DNA of 53,322 nucleotides from Microcaldota archaeon (GTDB taxonomy: Archaea; Micrarchaeota; Micrarchaeia; Micrarchaeales; CABMGC01). The position numbers and the translations under genes are program-made. The stretch covers positions 1 to 53,322 of the forward strand of contig JAJZKQ010000003.1 of assembly GCA_021804095.1 (NCBI GenBank), given 5' to 3'. Positions 8,023-16,921 of the stretch are shown piece by piece; within the stretch, counting starts at the first letter, position 1, and each line of letters begins with the position of its first letter. The notes under the pieces are model-generated. The model saw nothing but the letters and a program-made list of their open reading frames with translations. It was not told the origin of the DNA and ran no database searches.

Positions 8023-8136
8023 ATGGATTCTAAAAGAAACTACAAATTTAAAGAGAGTTCCTCCAATAATCCACAGAACAACAGTACATTCGAAATAGAA
8101 AGGCTAAATAAGAAGGCCGAATCAAAGTTTATCTGA
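8023..8136 (+). CDS. Possible small polar protein (37 residues)
   Basis: Reading from the ATG at 8023 gives a 37-residue polar protein rich in N, S, K and E (MDSKRNYKFKESSSN at the start). An in-frame ATG at 8002 would add seven residues. The longer frame that extends back to 7798 runs through the tRNA gene and cannot be real as a whole. A TATA-like element at correct spacing is the main support. No family is recognised, and it may be non-coding. Confidence 0.25.
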   Translation: MDSKRNYKFKESSSNNPQNNSTFEIERLNKKAESKFI

Positions 8137-8208
8137 TAGAAAAAATTAAGATTTAGTAATAATATATAGTAATAAAGTGATTTTATCATAAACGCAATAG
8201 TTACCTCA

Positions 8209-8427
8209 TTGGACGAAGATAATCTTTTGGCAACCCCAATGGAACCTGTAGACATAAAGACACTAATAGGCAAGAAGGCTCAATATGTAGATTCAAATGA
8301 GCACATATGGCCAGGCACTGTTTCCGGAATACAGGACTCATTCATAGTAATAAAACTTGATAAATTTCCATCTGGATTGGGGCAAGGACAAATAATAGAG
8401 ATTCTGGCAGATTCTGATTACGATTGA
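8209..8427 (+). CDS. Small unrecognised protein (72 residues)
   Basis: From a TTG at 8209 the product is a small acidic protein with a probable beta-barrel core (IGKKAQYVDSNEHIWPGTV, then SGIQDSFIVIKLDKFPSG). The layout resembles small SH3-like or PRC/KOW-type barrels, but I cannot assign it. The start is uncertain: the frame is open back to 8176 and GTGAT at 8177-8181 is followed at normal distance only by ATC or ATA codons. A TATA-like taatatatag is at 8159-8168. Confidence 0.55.
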   Translation: MDEDNLLATPMEPVDIKTLIGKKAQYVDSNEHIWPGTVSGIQDSFIVIKLDKFPSGLGQGQIIEILADSDYD

Positions 8428-8541
8428 TATATTCAAGAATCTAATACCTGCGCCTACTAAAATCCAGATTAATCCCAACAGAAGGCTCCCAGTTACGAGT
8501 TATGAAACTGTTAGGGATTGTTACTGCATATCGGTGTTTAA

Positions 8542-9600
8542 TTGGAGAGAAAAATAGGAACTAGGCAAATAATCTTTATACTTTCACTATTCCTACTGGC
8601 CCAATTTATAGGCCTTCTTCTAGTCATCCCTTCATACTCTCCTTCATATTCATATGCTAACAATACAATCCCCCAGCAGGGGAGTTCAATCTCGTTCTTT
8701 TTCTGGTTCATAATAGACATAATAATAATCATACTGGTGTTAATGCTTGTATTGAGATATTACAAAGGAAACATGTTCTTCAGACTCCTTGAAGCCTACA
8801 TAATCATATTCGGTTCATTCTTTTTCTTTATGACATTGATAAACGACATACTTCCAAATATAGCAATATTTCCCCTATCTGCCATTGCCCTTCTAATATC
8901 ACTCGCTCTGCTAGCATACAAGATACGATTCAACAAAATGAGAAATCTCATAACCTTGATCACAAGCATAGGCGCAGGAATATTCATAGGCGCAAACATA
9001 GGAATAGGCTTCGGCTTCCTGACCCTGTATCTGCTGATAGCACTGTTCGCGGTATACGATTATCTGGCAGTTTTCGTGCTAAAGTTCATGATACCCTTCG
9101 CGCAGGAAGCATCAAAGAGAAACCTTGCATTTATGATAGGCTCATCAGACCTTGAACTCACTCCATCAAAATCAAAGAAGAAGATAAAAAAAGAGGACCT
9201 TCAAAAGATATCAAATCCCGAAATAAGGTATATGGCAGAGAGATCTGGAACTCCTTCCATATCTGCAATAATGCTGGGAAACGGTGACATAATGCTGCCT
9301 ATGACACTTGCAGTAGGCTCTTACATGATATCAGGAAACTTATTTACAAGCATGATGATAATCACAGGAGCCGGAACAGGGCTTCTCTTTACTATCTTCC
9401 TGCTTAGAAAGTATAAGATAGGCCTTCCCGCAATACCTCCCCTATTCGCATTCATGAGTGCCTTTCTATCATTAGCATTCATAATCTCAAAACCAAGCAC
9501 TCCATCCTTATCAATACTTACTGGAGCCGCCGCTCTCATCTCCCTGCTTGTAATTTTTGCAACACTTAGAAAGATAGGCAGGAAGAAATTTGAAGAATAA
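8542..9600 (+). CDS. Presenilin/signal-peptide-peptidase-like intramembrane aspartyl protease
   Basis: Membrane protease of peptidase family A22 type, expected to cut transmembrane segments. About nine hydrophobic helices are visible in 352 residues. The diagnostic catalytic motifs are present: YD at 172-173 (Asp173), GNGD at 246-249 (Asp249) and a PAL-type motif LPAIP at 295-299, where leucine is replaced by isoleucine. A charged cytoplasmic loop (about 205-225, rich in K) lies between the catalytic helices, as in the family. The TTG at 8542 is chosen because GGTG lies 6 bases upstream. The substrate is unknown; possibly signal-peptide remnants. Its end is 3 bases from the convergent RimK-like gene. 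Confidence 0.9.
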   Translation: MERKIGTRQIIFILSLFLLAQFIGLLLVIPSYSPSYSYANNTIPQQGSSISFFFWFIIDIIIIILVLMLVLRYYKGNMFFRLLEAYIIIFGSFFFFMTLINDILPNIAIFPLSAIALLISLALLAYKIRFNKMRNLITLITSIGAGIFIGANIGIGFGFLTLYLLIALFAVYDYLAVFVLKFMIPFAQEASKRNLAFMIGSSDLELTPSKSKKKIKKEDLQKISNPEIRYMAERSGTPSISAIMLGNGDIMLPMTLAVGSYMISGNLFTSMMIITGAGTGLLFTIFLLRKYKIGLPAIPPLFAFMSAFLSLAFIISKPSTPSLSILTGAAALISLLVIFATLRKIGRKKFEE

Positions 9601-9603
9601 AGA

Positions 9604-10527
9604 TTATTTTTTTGCCTTGCTTATTATCTCTCTAACTATATGCTTTGCAGGGTTTATTCCGGTAGCTTTCTTGAATCCCTGCCATGAAAGCGTAGGGTTC
9701 GTTTCAAGGACTAGATATCCCTCAGAAGTCTCCGCAATGTCTATCCCTGCATAATCCAATCCAAGCACTTCACACGAGCGTATTGCAAGCTCCTCAAGCT
9801 CGCTGTCCGCCTTAACCTTTACCGGTACGGCACCCTGTGCGACATTGCTCTTCCATGTCTTTCCCTTCCTGAATTCGGTGCCTAAGAGCTCCCCCCCCAC
9901 AACAACTGCACGATAGTCTCCCCCTCCCCTCTTCTCAAAATATTTTTGCACATAAAGGGGCTTGTTCATATTGGTCATTGTACTAAACGAGTGGATTGCA
10001 ACATCTGGATCATTAACTCTGAAAACTCCAAAACCCATCGCGCTACGCAACGGTTTTATAACCGCTTCCCCGAACTTTCTGACTGCCGAGTATGCAACAA
10101 ACATATGCTCGCTAACAATAGTTTCAGGAACGGGAAGGCCTTTATTCGATAATTTCAAAAGGGCTCCAAATTTGTCCGTAGCGAAAAGCCAGTTCATTAC
10201 CGGATTCATTACATAAATCCCCTTTTCTTCAAAAGACTTAATGCAGAACAGCCTGAATGTAAATTGCTCATAATCTCTTATTGTGCCAAGGTGCCTTAGC
10301 AATACGGCATCCGCATTAATCTCCTCCCTTCCATTAGACATGCCTGATGCCCTCTCACTCGATTGTGTAATACTTATGTTGCCTTTATTAAGGGCAATAT
10401 CTAGCGAATCGGCATATATCATAAATGGAGTATTTCCAGAAAGCGATATGGCCTTCTTAAGATCAGCCACATCCTTGGAATTCCATTCCTCAAAGACATT
10501 GCTTACACTTGTTATGCCAATCCTCAC
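9604..10527 (-). CDS. RimK-like ATP-grasp ligase
   Basis: ATP-dependent carboxylate-amine ligase of the RimK/LysX/MptN group, which adds amino acids such as glutamate to proteins or cofactors. Visible features are the ATP-grasp lysine region (AVIKPLRSAMGFGVFRV), QKYFEKRGGGDYRAVVVGG, and the metal-binding end GIDIAETSEGYLVLETNP. The GTG at 10527 is preferred because GGTGG lies 6 bases upstream; the longer frame starting at 10554 has no such site. Length is about 307 residues. The substrate (ribosomal protein, lysine biosynthesis carrier or a folate-like cofactor) cannot be told from sequence, and no neighbouring pathway genes help. Confidence 0.88.
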   Translation of the reverse strand: MRIGITSVSNVFEEWNSKDVADLKKAISLSGNTPFMIYADSLDIALNKGNISITQSSERASGMSNGREEINADAVLLRHLGTIRDYEQFTFRLFCIKSFEEKGIYVMNPVMNWLFATDKFGALLKLSNKGLPVPETIVSEHMFVAYSAVRKFGEAVIKPLRSAMGFGVFRVNDPDVAIHSFSTMTNMNKPLYVQKYFEKRGGGDYRAVVVGGELLGTEFRKGKTWKSNVAQGAVPVKVKADSELEELAIRSCEVLGLDYAGIDIAETSEGYLVLETNPTLSWQGFKKATGINPAKHIVREIISKAKK

Positions 10528-10581
10528 AAAGCCACCTATATGATATAAACACATAAGTTAAAAGAATCTCATGGTGCTTCT

Positions 10582-11916
10582 ATGAAAATTGGAGAACATA
10601 TCAAAGCCCGAGATCCTAAGATATATGAAGAGCTGGTAAAAGAATCCGAAAGGCAGCAGAACAGCCTTGAAATGATACCCTCAGAAAATTTTGCAAGCGA
10701 AGCAGTCATGGAAGCTTCTGGCAGCATACTTACAAACAAATACTCAGAAGGCTATCCTCATCACAGATACTATGGCGGCAACCAATTTATAGACAACATA
10801 GAATCGATAGCGATAGAACGTGCCAAAAAGCTCTTTGGCGTCCCACATGCAAATGTACAACCCTATTCAGGTTCTCCTGCAAACTTGGAAGTATATCTTT
10901 CGTTATGCAGTCCCGGCGATGTTATAATGGGGCAAAATTTAACAGACGGAGGCCACCTCACACACGGATTCAAAACAAGCGTCACGGGGAAGATCTTCAA
11001 AAGCATACCATACCATGTAAAACCCGACGGATTTATAGATATCGAAGAAGCCAGGCGTCTTGCAATGGAGCACAAGCCAAAATTAATCTGGGTAGGTTCA
11101 ACATCGTACATGCGCGAGTTTCCATTCGAAGAGTTCTCCAAGATAGCTGAAGAGTGTGGAGCATATCTTGCTGCTGATATTTCACATATATCTGGTTTGG
11201 TAGTCTCAGGAGTTCACAAAAGCCCAAGCAATTATGCAGACATTATAACTACAACGACACATAAGACTCTTAGAGGGCCCAGAGGCGCCATTATAATGGT
11301 AACTGAAAAAGGCCTAAAGAAAGACCCGCTGCTAGCAGAAAAGATAGACAAGACTGTATTTCCAGGGATGCAGGGGGGACCTCACGACCACACCACAGCA
11401 GCAATAGCCATAGCCTTGCTTGAGGCTTCCTCTCCGGAATTCGCAGAATACTCAAGACAGATAGTTAGGAATGCGAAGGCCCTCGCATCTGCACTCACAT
11501 CGAAAGGCATAAAGCTCGTAACAGGAGGCACGGACAACCACCTCCTTCTTATAGATTTGAAATCCTTCGGGAAGGGATCGGGGGTATTTGCCCAGGAAGC
11601 CCTAGAATCAGCAGGAATAACCACAAACAAAAATACGATTCCTGAAGAACCTTCATCACCATTCTTTCCTACCGGGATAAGAATGGGAACTCCGGCAATA
11701 ACAACAAGAGGCATGAAAGAAAAACAGATGGATGAAATAGCATCTATAATAGCAGGAGCATTAGAAGAAATACGAGGCTACTCCCTTCCTGAAAACAGAG
11801 AAGAACGCCACGCATATCTCGAAAAGGCATTCGGCGAACTAAGAGAGAACAAAAATCTAGAAGACCTACGCAAAAGATCCGAAGCCCTCTGCAGAGAATT
11901 CCCTCTATATCCATAA
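10582..11916 (+). CDS. glyA: Serine hydroxymethyltransferase
   Basis: PLP enzyme that interconverts serine and glycine while charging a folate or pterin carrier with a one-carbon unit. At 444 residues it has the hallmark segments: LEMIPSENFAS near the N-terminus, the SEGYPHHRYYGG block, the PLP lysine at residue 228 in TTTTHKTLRGPRG, and FPGMQGGPHDH. GGTGCT precedes the ATG at 10582. The gene is divergent from the RimK-like ligase across a 54-base gap that contains gatataaac, usable as a TATA box. The bases 11917-12029 after it hold no gene that I can see. Confidence 0.95.
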   Translation: MKIGEHIKARDPKIYEELVKESERQQNSLEMIPSENFASEAVMEASGSILTNKYSEGYPHHRYYGGNQFIDNIESIAIERAKKLFGVPHANVQPYSGSPANLEVYLSLCSPGDVIMGQNLTDGGHLTHGFKTSVTGKIFKSIPYHVKPDGFIDIEEARRLAMEHKPKLIWVGSTSYMREFPFEEFSKIAEECGAYLAADISHISGLVVSGVHKSPSNYADIITTTTHKTLRGPRGAIIMVTEKGLKKDPLLAEKIDKTVFPGMQGGPHDHTTAAIAIALLEASSPEFAEYSRQIVRNAKALASALTSKGIKLVTGGTDNHLLLIDLKSFGKGSGVFAQEALESAGITTNKNTIPEEPSSPFFPTGIRMGTPAITTRGMKEKQMDEIASIIAGALEEIRGYSLPENREERHAYLEKAFGELRENKNLEDLRKRSEALCREFPLYP

Positions 11917-12029
11917 ATCACTCCAAATCCTAACATCTAATAAGATTCTCAGCACAAGTAGTAAGGGTATTACTGCAGCATTGCAAAATATCCATGCAAT
12001 AGACAAAAATTCCGAACAGATGGTATCAG

Positions 12030-13151
12030 ATGGAAGAAGACTTCAACGTGACCGCATACAAAGTCGAAGGAAATGTAGACTATACTGCATTAGAAAAGCG
12101 TTTTGGAATAATGCCTATAACTGAAGACATGCAATCGAGGATAACTAGGCTTGCCGGAGAATCCCACTATCTAATCCGCAGGAAGATATATTTCGCACAG
12201 CGCGAGCTATCATGGCTTCTCGACCAATACGAGAAAGGAAACAAGTTTTATGTATATACTGGAATAGCTCCCTCAGGCAGAATGACAGTTGCACATCTCA
12301 TCCCGTTTATAATGGCACAATGGCTTCAGGAAAAATTCAATGCCGACGTGTACATACAGATCCCTGACGAGGAAAAGTTTCTAACAAAAAACGACCCGAA
12401 TCTGACCATTGAGAATATAAACAAGCTTGCACACGAAGATGCAATGGATATAGTGGCCTTAGGCTTCAAACCAGGCAAGACAAAGATATACATAGATACT
12501 GAGAATGCAACACAAATATACAAGCATGCAGTAAGAGTCTCCAAAAAGATAACTTACTCCACAATAAAAGACGCCTTCGGCTTTTCAAACGAGACCAACA
12601 TAGGCGCAATATTCTATACAAGCCTTCAGGCTGTCGGCACATTTATAAAATCGGCAGAAGAAAACAGAAAGATACCATGCCTAGTGCCTCTAGGCGTAGA
12701 TCAAGATGTACATTTCAGGGTGGCAAGGGATGTTGTTGAAAAGCTAGGATACTACAAACCGGCTATAATACATAGCAGATTTCTCCCAGGCCTGAAAGGA
12801 GATCCAAAGATGTCTTCAAGCAAACCTGAAGATGCTATATATCTATCCGATTCTCCGGAAACTGTAGTAAAAAAGGTAAATAAGGCCATAACAGGCCAGC
12901 AGTCTACTGCAGAGCTGCAAAAAAAACACGGAGGAAACCCTGAAAAATGCTCAGTCTGCCAATATTACAAATTCCTTTTTGAACCAGACGACAAAAAACT
13001 GGATGCAATATTCAAAGCTGAAAGATCAGGAAGCATTCTTGCTGGGGAACACAAGGCAGACCTATCCATGAAAATCAACAAGTTCCTTGAAAATCACAGG
13101 AAAAACAGGGAAAAAATAGAGAACAAGATGGAAGACTTCATGTTAAAATAA
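12030..13151 (+). CDS. trpS: Tryptophanyl-tRNA synthetase (archaeal/eukaryotic type)
   Basis: Class I synthetase that charges tRNA-Trp. The 373 residues carry the archaeal/eukaryotic features: an N-terminal extension, TGIAPSGRMTVAHLIPF as the HIGH region, PLGVDQDVHFRVARDV, and KMSSS at 260-264. The HIGH motif is unusual: where relatives have HxGH this protein reads TVAH (residues 86-89), so the first histidine and the glycine are replaced. The ATG at 12030 is preceded by GATGGTATC. It ends convergently, one base from the KaiC-like gene. Confidence 0.93.
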   Translation: MEEDFNVTAYKVEGNVDYTALEKRFGIMPITEDMQSRITRLAGESHYLIRRKIYFAQRELSWLLDQYEKGNKFYVYTGIAPSGRMTVAHLIPFIMAQWLQEKFNADVYIQIPDEEKFLTKNDPNLTIENINKLAHEDAMDIVALGFKPGKTKIYIDTENATQIYKHAVRVSKKITYSTIKDAFGFSNETNIGAIFYTSLQAVGTFIKSAEENRKIPCLVPLGVDQDVHFRVARDVVEKLGYYKPAIIHSRFLPGLKGDPKMSSSKPEDAIYLSDSPETVVKKVNKAITGQQSTAELQKKHGGNPEKCSVCQYYKFLFEPDDKKLDAIFKAERSGSILAGEHKADLSMKINKFLENHRKNREKIENKMEDFMLK

Positions 13152-13152
13152 G

Positions 13153-13899
13153 TTATCCTTCGAATATCTTTCTCTGGCTTTCCTCCATTACCAAAATTCC
13201 AGAAGGCGTTATCTCAAAACGGCATTCATCGTTAATAAATTTAGAATACCTAAGTTTTACCACATTTAAAAAATACTCAAGCCTTCCTTTATTATTCTTT
13301 CTTGAAACTTTGATTACGCCATCAAACATCGACTCCTCCAGAAGGCCAGGCACCTTATTTGGATTCTGTTTTGAATTTTCAAATGTTATCAGGCTTGTTA
13401 CATTCTGGTTTCTTATGCTCTCTATTATGTAATTGACGCCACGTGTGAATGACCTGTCGTCAGTATATAAAGACCTAAGAAGGCTAAACGAATCTATAAC
13501 CAGAAATCTTGAACCGTTTTCCTCAACAGTCCTTATTATCTCGGCTACTATTGCCTGTATATTTTCAGGGCTTCTTATAACGTATTGCAGCTTTTTTTCT
13601 TCAACACGAAGCATTCCGCTGTCTATCTGTTTCTGTACGTCTGAAAGCGAGGTAAAAGTCTCTTCTGCAAATTCTATAAGTGATTTTTTCTTCTCCTCTA
13701 TTGTCAGATATGTGGAATGTATTCCCGCCTTTGCTGCTTCATAAGCAACCTGGAACGAAAGCAGGGTCTTTCCTGAGCCTGCCTCTCCCAGAAGGAGCAT
13801 CTGGCTGTTCTCAGGGATGCCTCCACAAAGTAGCCTATCGAGTCCATCAATTCCCGTTTTCAATCTCGCAAGAGTGAAGTTTTTCTGAATAGCATCCAT
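13153..13899 (-). CDS. KaiC/RadA-like RecA-superfamily ATPase
   Basis: Single-domain KaiC-type ATPase, a group often involved in signalling or regulation in archaea. The N-terminus (LKTGIDGLDRLLCGGIPE) precedes the Walker A motif GEAGSGKT (38-45), and Walker B is in RFLVIDSFSLL. The ATG at 13899 is chosen: a TATA box (gtatataagg, 13971-13980 on the minus strand) would start transcription near 13950, downstream of the alternative TTG at 13965. About 248 residues. It is divergent from the heat-shock operon. Partners cannot be inferred. Confidence 0.88.
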   Translation of the reverse strand: MDAIQKNFTLARLKTGIDGLDRLLCGGIPENSQMLLLGEAGSGKTLLSFQVAYEAAKAGIHSTYLTIEEKKKSLIEFAEETFTSLSDVQKQIDSGMLRVEEKKLQYVIRSPENIQAIVAEIIRTVEENGSRFLVIDSFSLLRSLYTDDRSFTRGVNYIIESIRNQNVTSLITFENSKQNPNKVPGLLEESMFDGVIKVSRKNNKGRLEYFLNVVKLRYSKFINDECRFEITPSGILVMEESQRKIFEG

Positions 13900-14047
13900 T
13901 GCCCCGCCATTTAAGCTTAGTGCGAATCCCAAACGCACTGCCCTTTCCCATATAGCGCAACGCAAGCAATCCTTATATACCTTACTCAGAAGCGACTCTC
14001 TTCGGCTTCAACATCCTGAATTAGACCCCTACCAATATATATAAAAA

Positions 14048-14066
14048 TTTCAAATAAAAGTTGAAA
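14048..14066. promoter_or_regulatory. Candidate operator upstream of the heat-shock operon
   Basis: TTTCAA at 14048-14053 and TTGAAA at 14061-14066 form a perfect 6-bp inverted repeat with a 7-base spacer, about 10 bases upstream of the TATA box. The first gene of the operon encodes a winged-helix DNA-binding protein, so an autoregulatory site is plausible. No binding data; inference from symmetry and position. Confidence 0.4.
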
Positions 14067-14075
14067 GAAAACAAA

Positions 14076-14086
14076 GATATATATAT
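14076..14086 (+). promoter_or_regulatory. TATA box of the grpE-dnaK-dnaJ operon
   Basis: gatatatatat is centred about 28 bases before the ATG at 14110, which has no ribosome-binding motif. The spacing predicts a leaderless transcript. A second TATA-like run lies at 14035-14045. Confidence 0.5.
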
Positions 14087-14109
14087 TTATTTTAATATAA
14101 CCTTAATAC

Positions 14110-14538
14110 ATGACAAACACAGAGAAGCTTGTCATAAAGACAATAAACAAGCCCTCAGGAGGAGACGAAGAAGGTCTCCTGGAGTGGTTCTGCGAGGTAT
14201 TTGACCTAAACGGAAGTGGAGACCTGGAGCCTTATCTGCTAAAGGAAATAGCAGGAGGAAGCATGAAAGGCGACGGAGTAACAAGCATAGAACTGACAGA
14301 AAAGCTCAATATCCCAAGAAGCACTGTTATATACCACCTGAACAGGTTCATCTACTCAGGAATCGTAATAAGGAAGGGAAGGAAATATTATTTGCGTTCA
14401 AACGATATGGAAAGCACAATGGAGGAACTGCAGTCAGAGATACTGCACGAATTCAGCAGGCTTATCGAATTCGCCCAGCAGCTTGACCAACTAATGGAGG
14501 ATGATATCCATGACAGAAGACAAAAAGGAGGACAATAG
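14110..14538 (+). CDS. Winged-helix transcriptional regulator heading the heat-shock operon
   Basis: 142 residues with an ArsR/MarR-like winged helix: TSIELTEKLNIPRSTVIYHL is the helix-turn-helix and SGIVIRKGRKYYLRS the wing, followed by a C-terminal amphipathic helix (about 98-130) that may dimerise. The N-terminal 55 residues are acidic. It overlaps grpE by 29 bases, so regulator and chaperones are made from one message. Related winged-helix genes occur next to grpE in other archaea. Control of the DnaK operon is therefore a reasonable inference; the effector is unknown. Confidence 0.82.
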   Translation: MTNTEKLVIKTINKPSGGDEEGLLEWFCEVFDLNGSGDLEPYLLKEIAGGSMKGDGVTSIELTEKLNIPRSTVIYHLNRFIYSGIVIRKGRKYYLRSNDMESTMEELQSEILHEFSRLIEFAQQLDQLMEDDIHDRRQKGGQ

Positions 14539-15058
14539 TAAAAAAGAGAAAGAGCCCGAAAACAAGAAAACCGAACCGGAAGAGAGCGTAGAGGTTCTCA
14601 GAGAGAATCTTCTAAGGTTAGCTGCCGAATTCGATAATTATAAGAAAAGAACGCAGAAAGAAATCGAAGTTTCAGAGCAGAGGGGGAAGATGAACCTTGC
14701 CAGGAAGCTCCTTTCCATATTGGACGAGTTTGAGCTCGCAGTAAATAACATGGATATGAGTACAGAAGAAGGGAAAGGGATAGCAATAGTCTTATCAAAC
14801 TTCATAGACATACTAAAGAAGGAAGGCCTATCAGAGATGGAAAGCACAGGAATCTTCGATCCTTACAAGCACGAGGTCCTGATGACAAAAGAGAGCAATG
14901 AAAAGGAAGGAACCATACTCGCAACATTGCGCAAAGGATACCTCTGGAAAGAAATGATGTTGAGGCCTGCATCGGTGGTTGTTGCAAAGCAACCAGTACA
15001 GAACCATAAGACGGAAAAAGAGAGCAAAGAACACGGAAATACGATCGATAAAAAATAG
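14510..15058 (+). CDS. grpE: GrpE nucleotide exchange factor
   Basis: Co-chaperone that releases ADP from DnaK. It has an acidic, low-complexity N-terminus (about 1-28), the long dimerising coiled coil (LRLAAEFDNYKKRTQKEIE), and the C-terminal beta domain with FDPYKHEVLM and VLRKGYL-like segments (LRKGYLWKEMMLRPASVVVA). The ATG at 14510 is preferred over 14501, because GGATGAT lies at proper distance only for the former. About 182 residues. Co-transcribed with dnaK, 10 bases downstream. Confidence 0.93.
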   Translation: MTEDKKEDNSKKEKEPENKKTEPEESVEVLRENLLRLAAEFDNYKKRTQKEIEVSEQRGKMNLARKLLSILDEFELAVNNMDMSTEEGKGIAIVLSNFIDILKKEGLSEMESTGIFDPYKHEVLMTKESNEKEGTILATLRKGYLWKEMMLRPASVVVAKQPVQNHKTEKESKEHGNTIDKK

Positions 15059-15068
15059 GTAGATATAT

Positions 15069-16904
15069 ATGAAAATAATAGGAATAGATCTGGGTACTTC
15101 AAACTCAGCAGCGGCAGTACTAGAAGGAGGAAGGCCAGTGCTCATACCAAGCGCAGAAGGAATGTCTCTTTATGGAAAGTCCTTCCCAAGTTATATAGCA
15201 TTTACTAAGGAAGGGCAGCGCCTTATAGGGGAACCTGCAAAGAGGCAGGCGGTAGCTAACTATGAGGGCACAATAACCGGCTTCAAGAGAAAGATGGGAA
15301 CAGACTTCAAATACAAGATATTCGGCAAGGAATACACTCCACAGGAACTCTCGGCTATGATTCTCCAAAAGATAAAATCAGATGCTGAAGCATTCCTAGG
15401 AGAGGAAGTGAAGAAAGCCGTTATAACAGTACCTGCATACTTTAATGACAATCAGCGCCAAGCTACAAAAGACGCAGGGGAGATAGCCGGACTTGAAGTT
15501 GTACGGCTGGTGAATGAGCCGACAGCCGCAGCATTGGCATATGGTCTAGACAAGCAGAGCTCAGAAATGAAGATACTCGTATATGATTTGGGAGGAGGAA
15601 CCCTTGACGTAACCATAATGGAGTTCGGCAACGGTGTCTTCGAGGTAAAATCAACAAGCGGAGATACACTGCTGGGCGGAACAGACATGGATAATGCCAT
15701 TACCGAATTTCTCAAATCGGAGATTGCCAATAAAGGCCTCGACATATCGAAAGACGCACAGGCCCTGCAGAGGCTCAAGGAAGCCGCAGAAAAGGCTAAG
15801 ATAGAACTGTCAACAACCCTATCATCAGAGATAAATTTGCCTTTCCTGGGCATGACAAAAGACGGAAAGCCCTTCAATTTTTCGTATGTCCTCTCCAGGG
15901 CAAAATTAGAAGACATAGTTGTACAGATAGTAGAAAAGACTACAAAACCAGTGATGCAGGCACTTAAAGACGCCAAGCTAGAGCCTAAAGACATAAGCAA
16001 AGTGATACTCATAGGCGGGCCTACAAGAATGCCTATAGTACAGAGATATGTGGAACAGCTTCTCGGAAAGAAGATAGAGCGCGGGGTCGATCCCATGGAA
16101 GCTGTAGCATTCGGAGCTTCAATACAGGCGGGAGTGCTGACCGGAGAGGTGAAGGACATACTCCTCTTAGATGTTACGCCACTTACGCTGGGACTTGAGA
16201 CTCTTGGAGGAGTCTCAACACCGCTCATAGAGCGCAATACCACAATACCTGTTAAGAAATCCCAAACATTTTCAACCGCGTCAGACAACCAGCCTGCTGT
16301 AGACATACATATTCTGCAGGGAGAAAATAAAATGGCAAAATACAATATCTCTCTAGGGAGATTCCAGCTTACCGGAATCCCTCCTGCGCCTCGTGGCACT
16401 CCTCAAATAGAGGTAACCTTCGATATAGATTCCAATGGTATTATTCATGTATCCGCAAAGGACAAGGCCACTGGAAAGGAGCAGAAGACACAGATAATAG
16501 CTCCACAGAAGATGAGCAAGGAAGATCTCGAAAAGAAGATGAAAGAAGCGGAGGCATATGCGGCTCAGGACAAAGAAGAATTTGAAAAGGCAGAAACTAA
16601 AAATATGGCAGACTCTCTCATATACAGTACAGAGAGGTCCTTGAAAGAGTTTAAGGAAAAAATCCCAGCTGAAATATATGAAAAAGTAGAGTCTGCAAAG
16701 AAAGACCTTGAAGAGTCATTAAAAAAGGACAATGCCCCCGAAATAAAAGAGAAGTATGAAAAGCTTAATGATGTACTCAAGGAGATAGGAGCAAGCATGT
16801 ACGGTTCAGAAAACGGCTCCCAAGACATGGGAGGCGGGCCTGATCCTAATCAGGCTGCAGGTTCAGGGCCTGAAGGCAGTGAAGCCGGACCTTCGCAGCC
16901 TTAA
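15069..16904 (+). CDS. dnaK: Chaperone DnaK (Hsp70)
   Basis: ATP-dependent Hsp70 chaperone of the cytoplasm; 611 residues. Nucleotide-binding domain motifs are clear: [13 protein letters not shown] at the N-terminus, [26 protein letters not shown] and [12 protein letters not shown]. The linker [13 protein letters not shown] leads into the substrate-binding domain and a C-terminal lid. It ends in a glycine/proline-rich tail instead of the EEVD-like ending. DnaK in archaea is generally thought to derive from bacteria by transfer, which fits the bacterial grpE-dnaK-dnaJ order. GGTAGATAT precedes the start. Confidence 0.97.
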   Translation: MKIIGIDLGTSNSAAAVLEGGRPVLIPSAEGMSLYGKSFPSYIAFTKEGQRLIGEPAKRQAVANYEGTITGFKRKMGTDFKYKIFGKEYTPQELSAMILQKIKSDAEAFLGEEVKKAVITVPAYFNDNQRQATKDAGEIAGLEVVRLVNEPTAAALAYGLDKQSSEMKILVYDLGGGTLDVTIMEFGNGVFEVKSTSGDTLLGGTDMDNAITEFLKSEIANKGLDISKDAQALQRLKEAAEKAKIELSTTLSSEINLPFLGMTKDGKPFNFSYVLSRAKLEDIVVQIVEKTTKPVMQALKDAKLEPKDISKVILIGGPTRMPIVQRYVEQLLGKKIERGVDPMEAVAFGASIQAGVLTGEVKDILLLDVTPLTLGLETLGGVSTPLIERNTTIPVKKSQTFSTASDNQPAVDIHILQGENKMAKYNISLGRFQLTGIPPAPRGTPQIEVTFDIDSNGIIHVSAKDKATGKEQKTQIIAPQKMSKEDLEKKMKEAEAYAAQDKEEFEKAETKNMADSLIYSTERSLKEFKEKIPAEIYEKVESAKKDLEESLKKDNAPEIKEKYEKLNDVLKEIGASMYGSENGSQDMGGGPDPNQAAGSGPEGSEAGPSQP

Positions 16905-16921
16905 AAAAGGTTTTGATTTCA

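Noticed and set aside
15452-16399. 315-codon frame antisense to dnaK
   Set aside because: It is a mirror of the strongly coding dnaK sequence, has no recognisable product and no ribosome-binding site.
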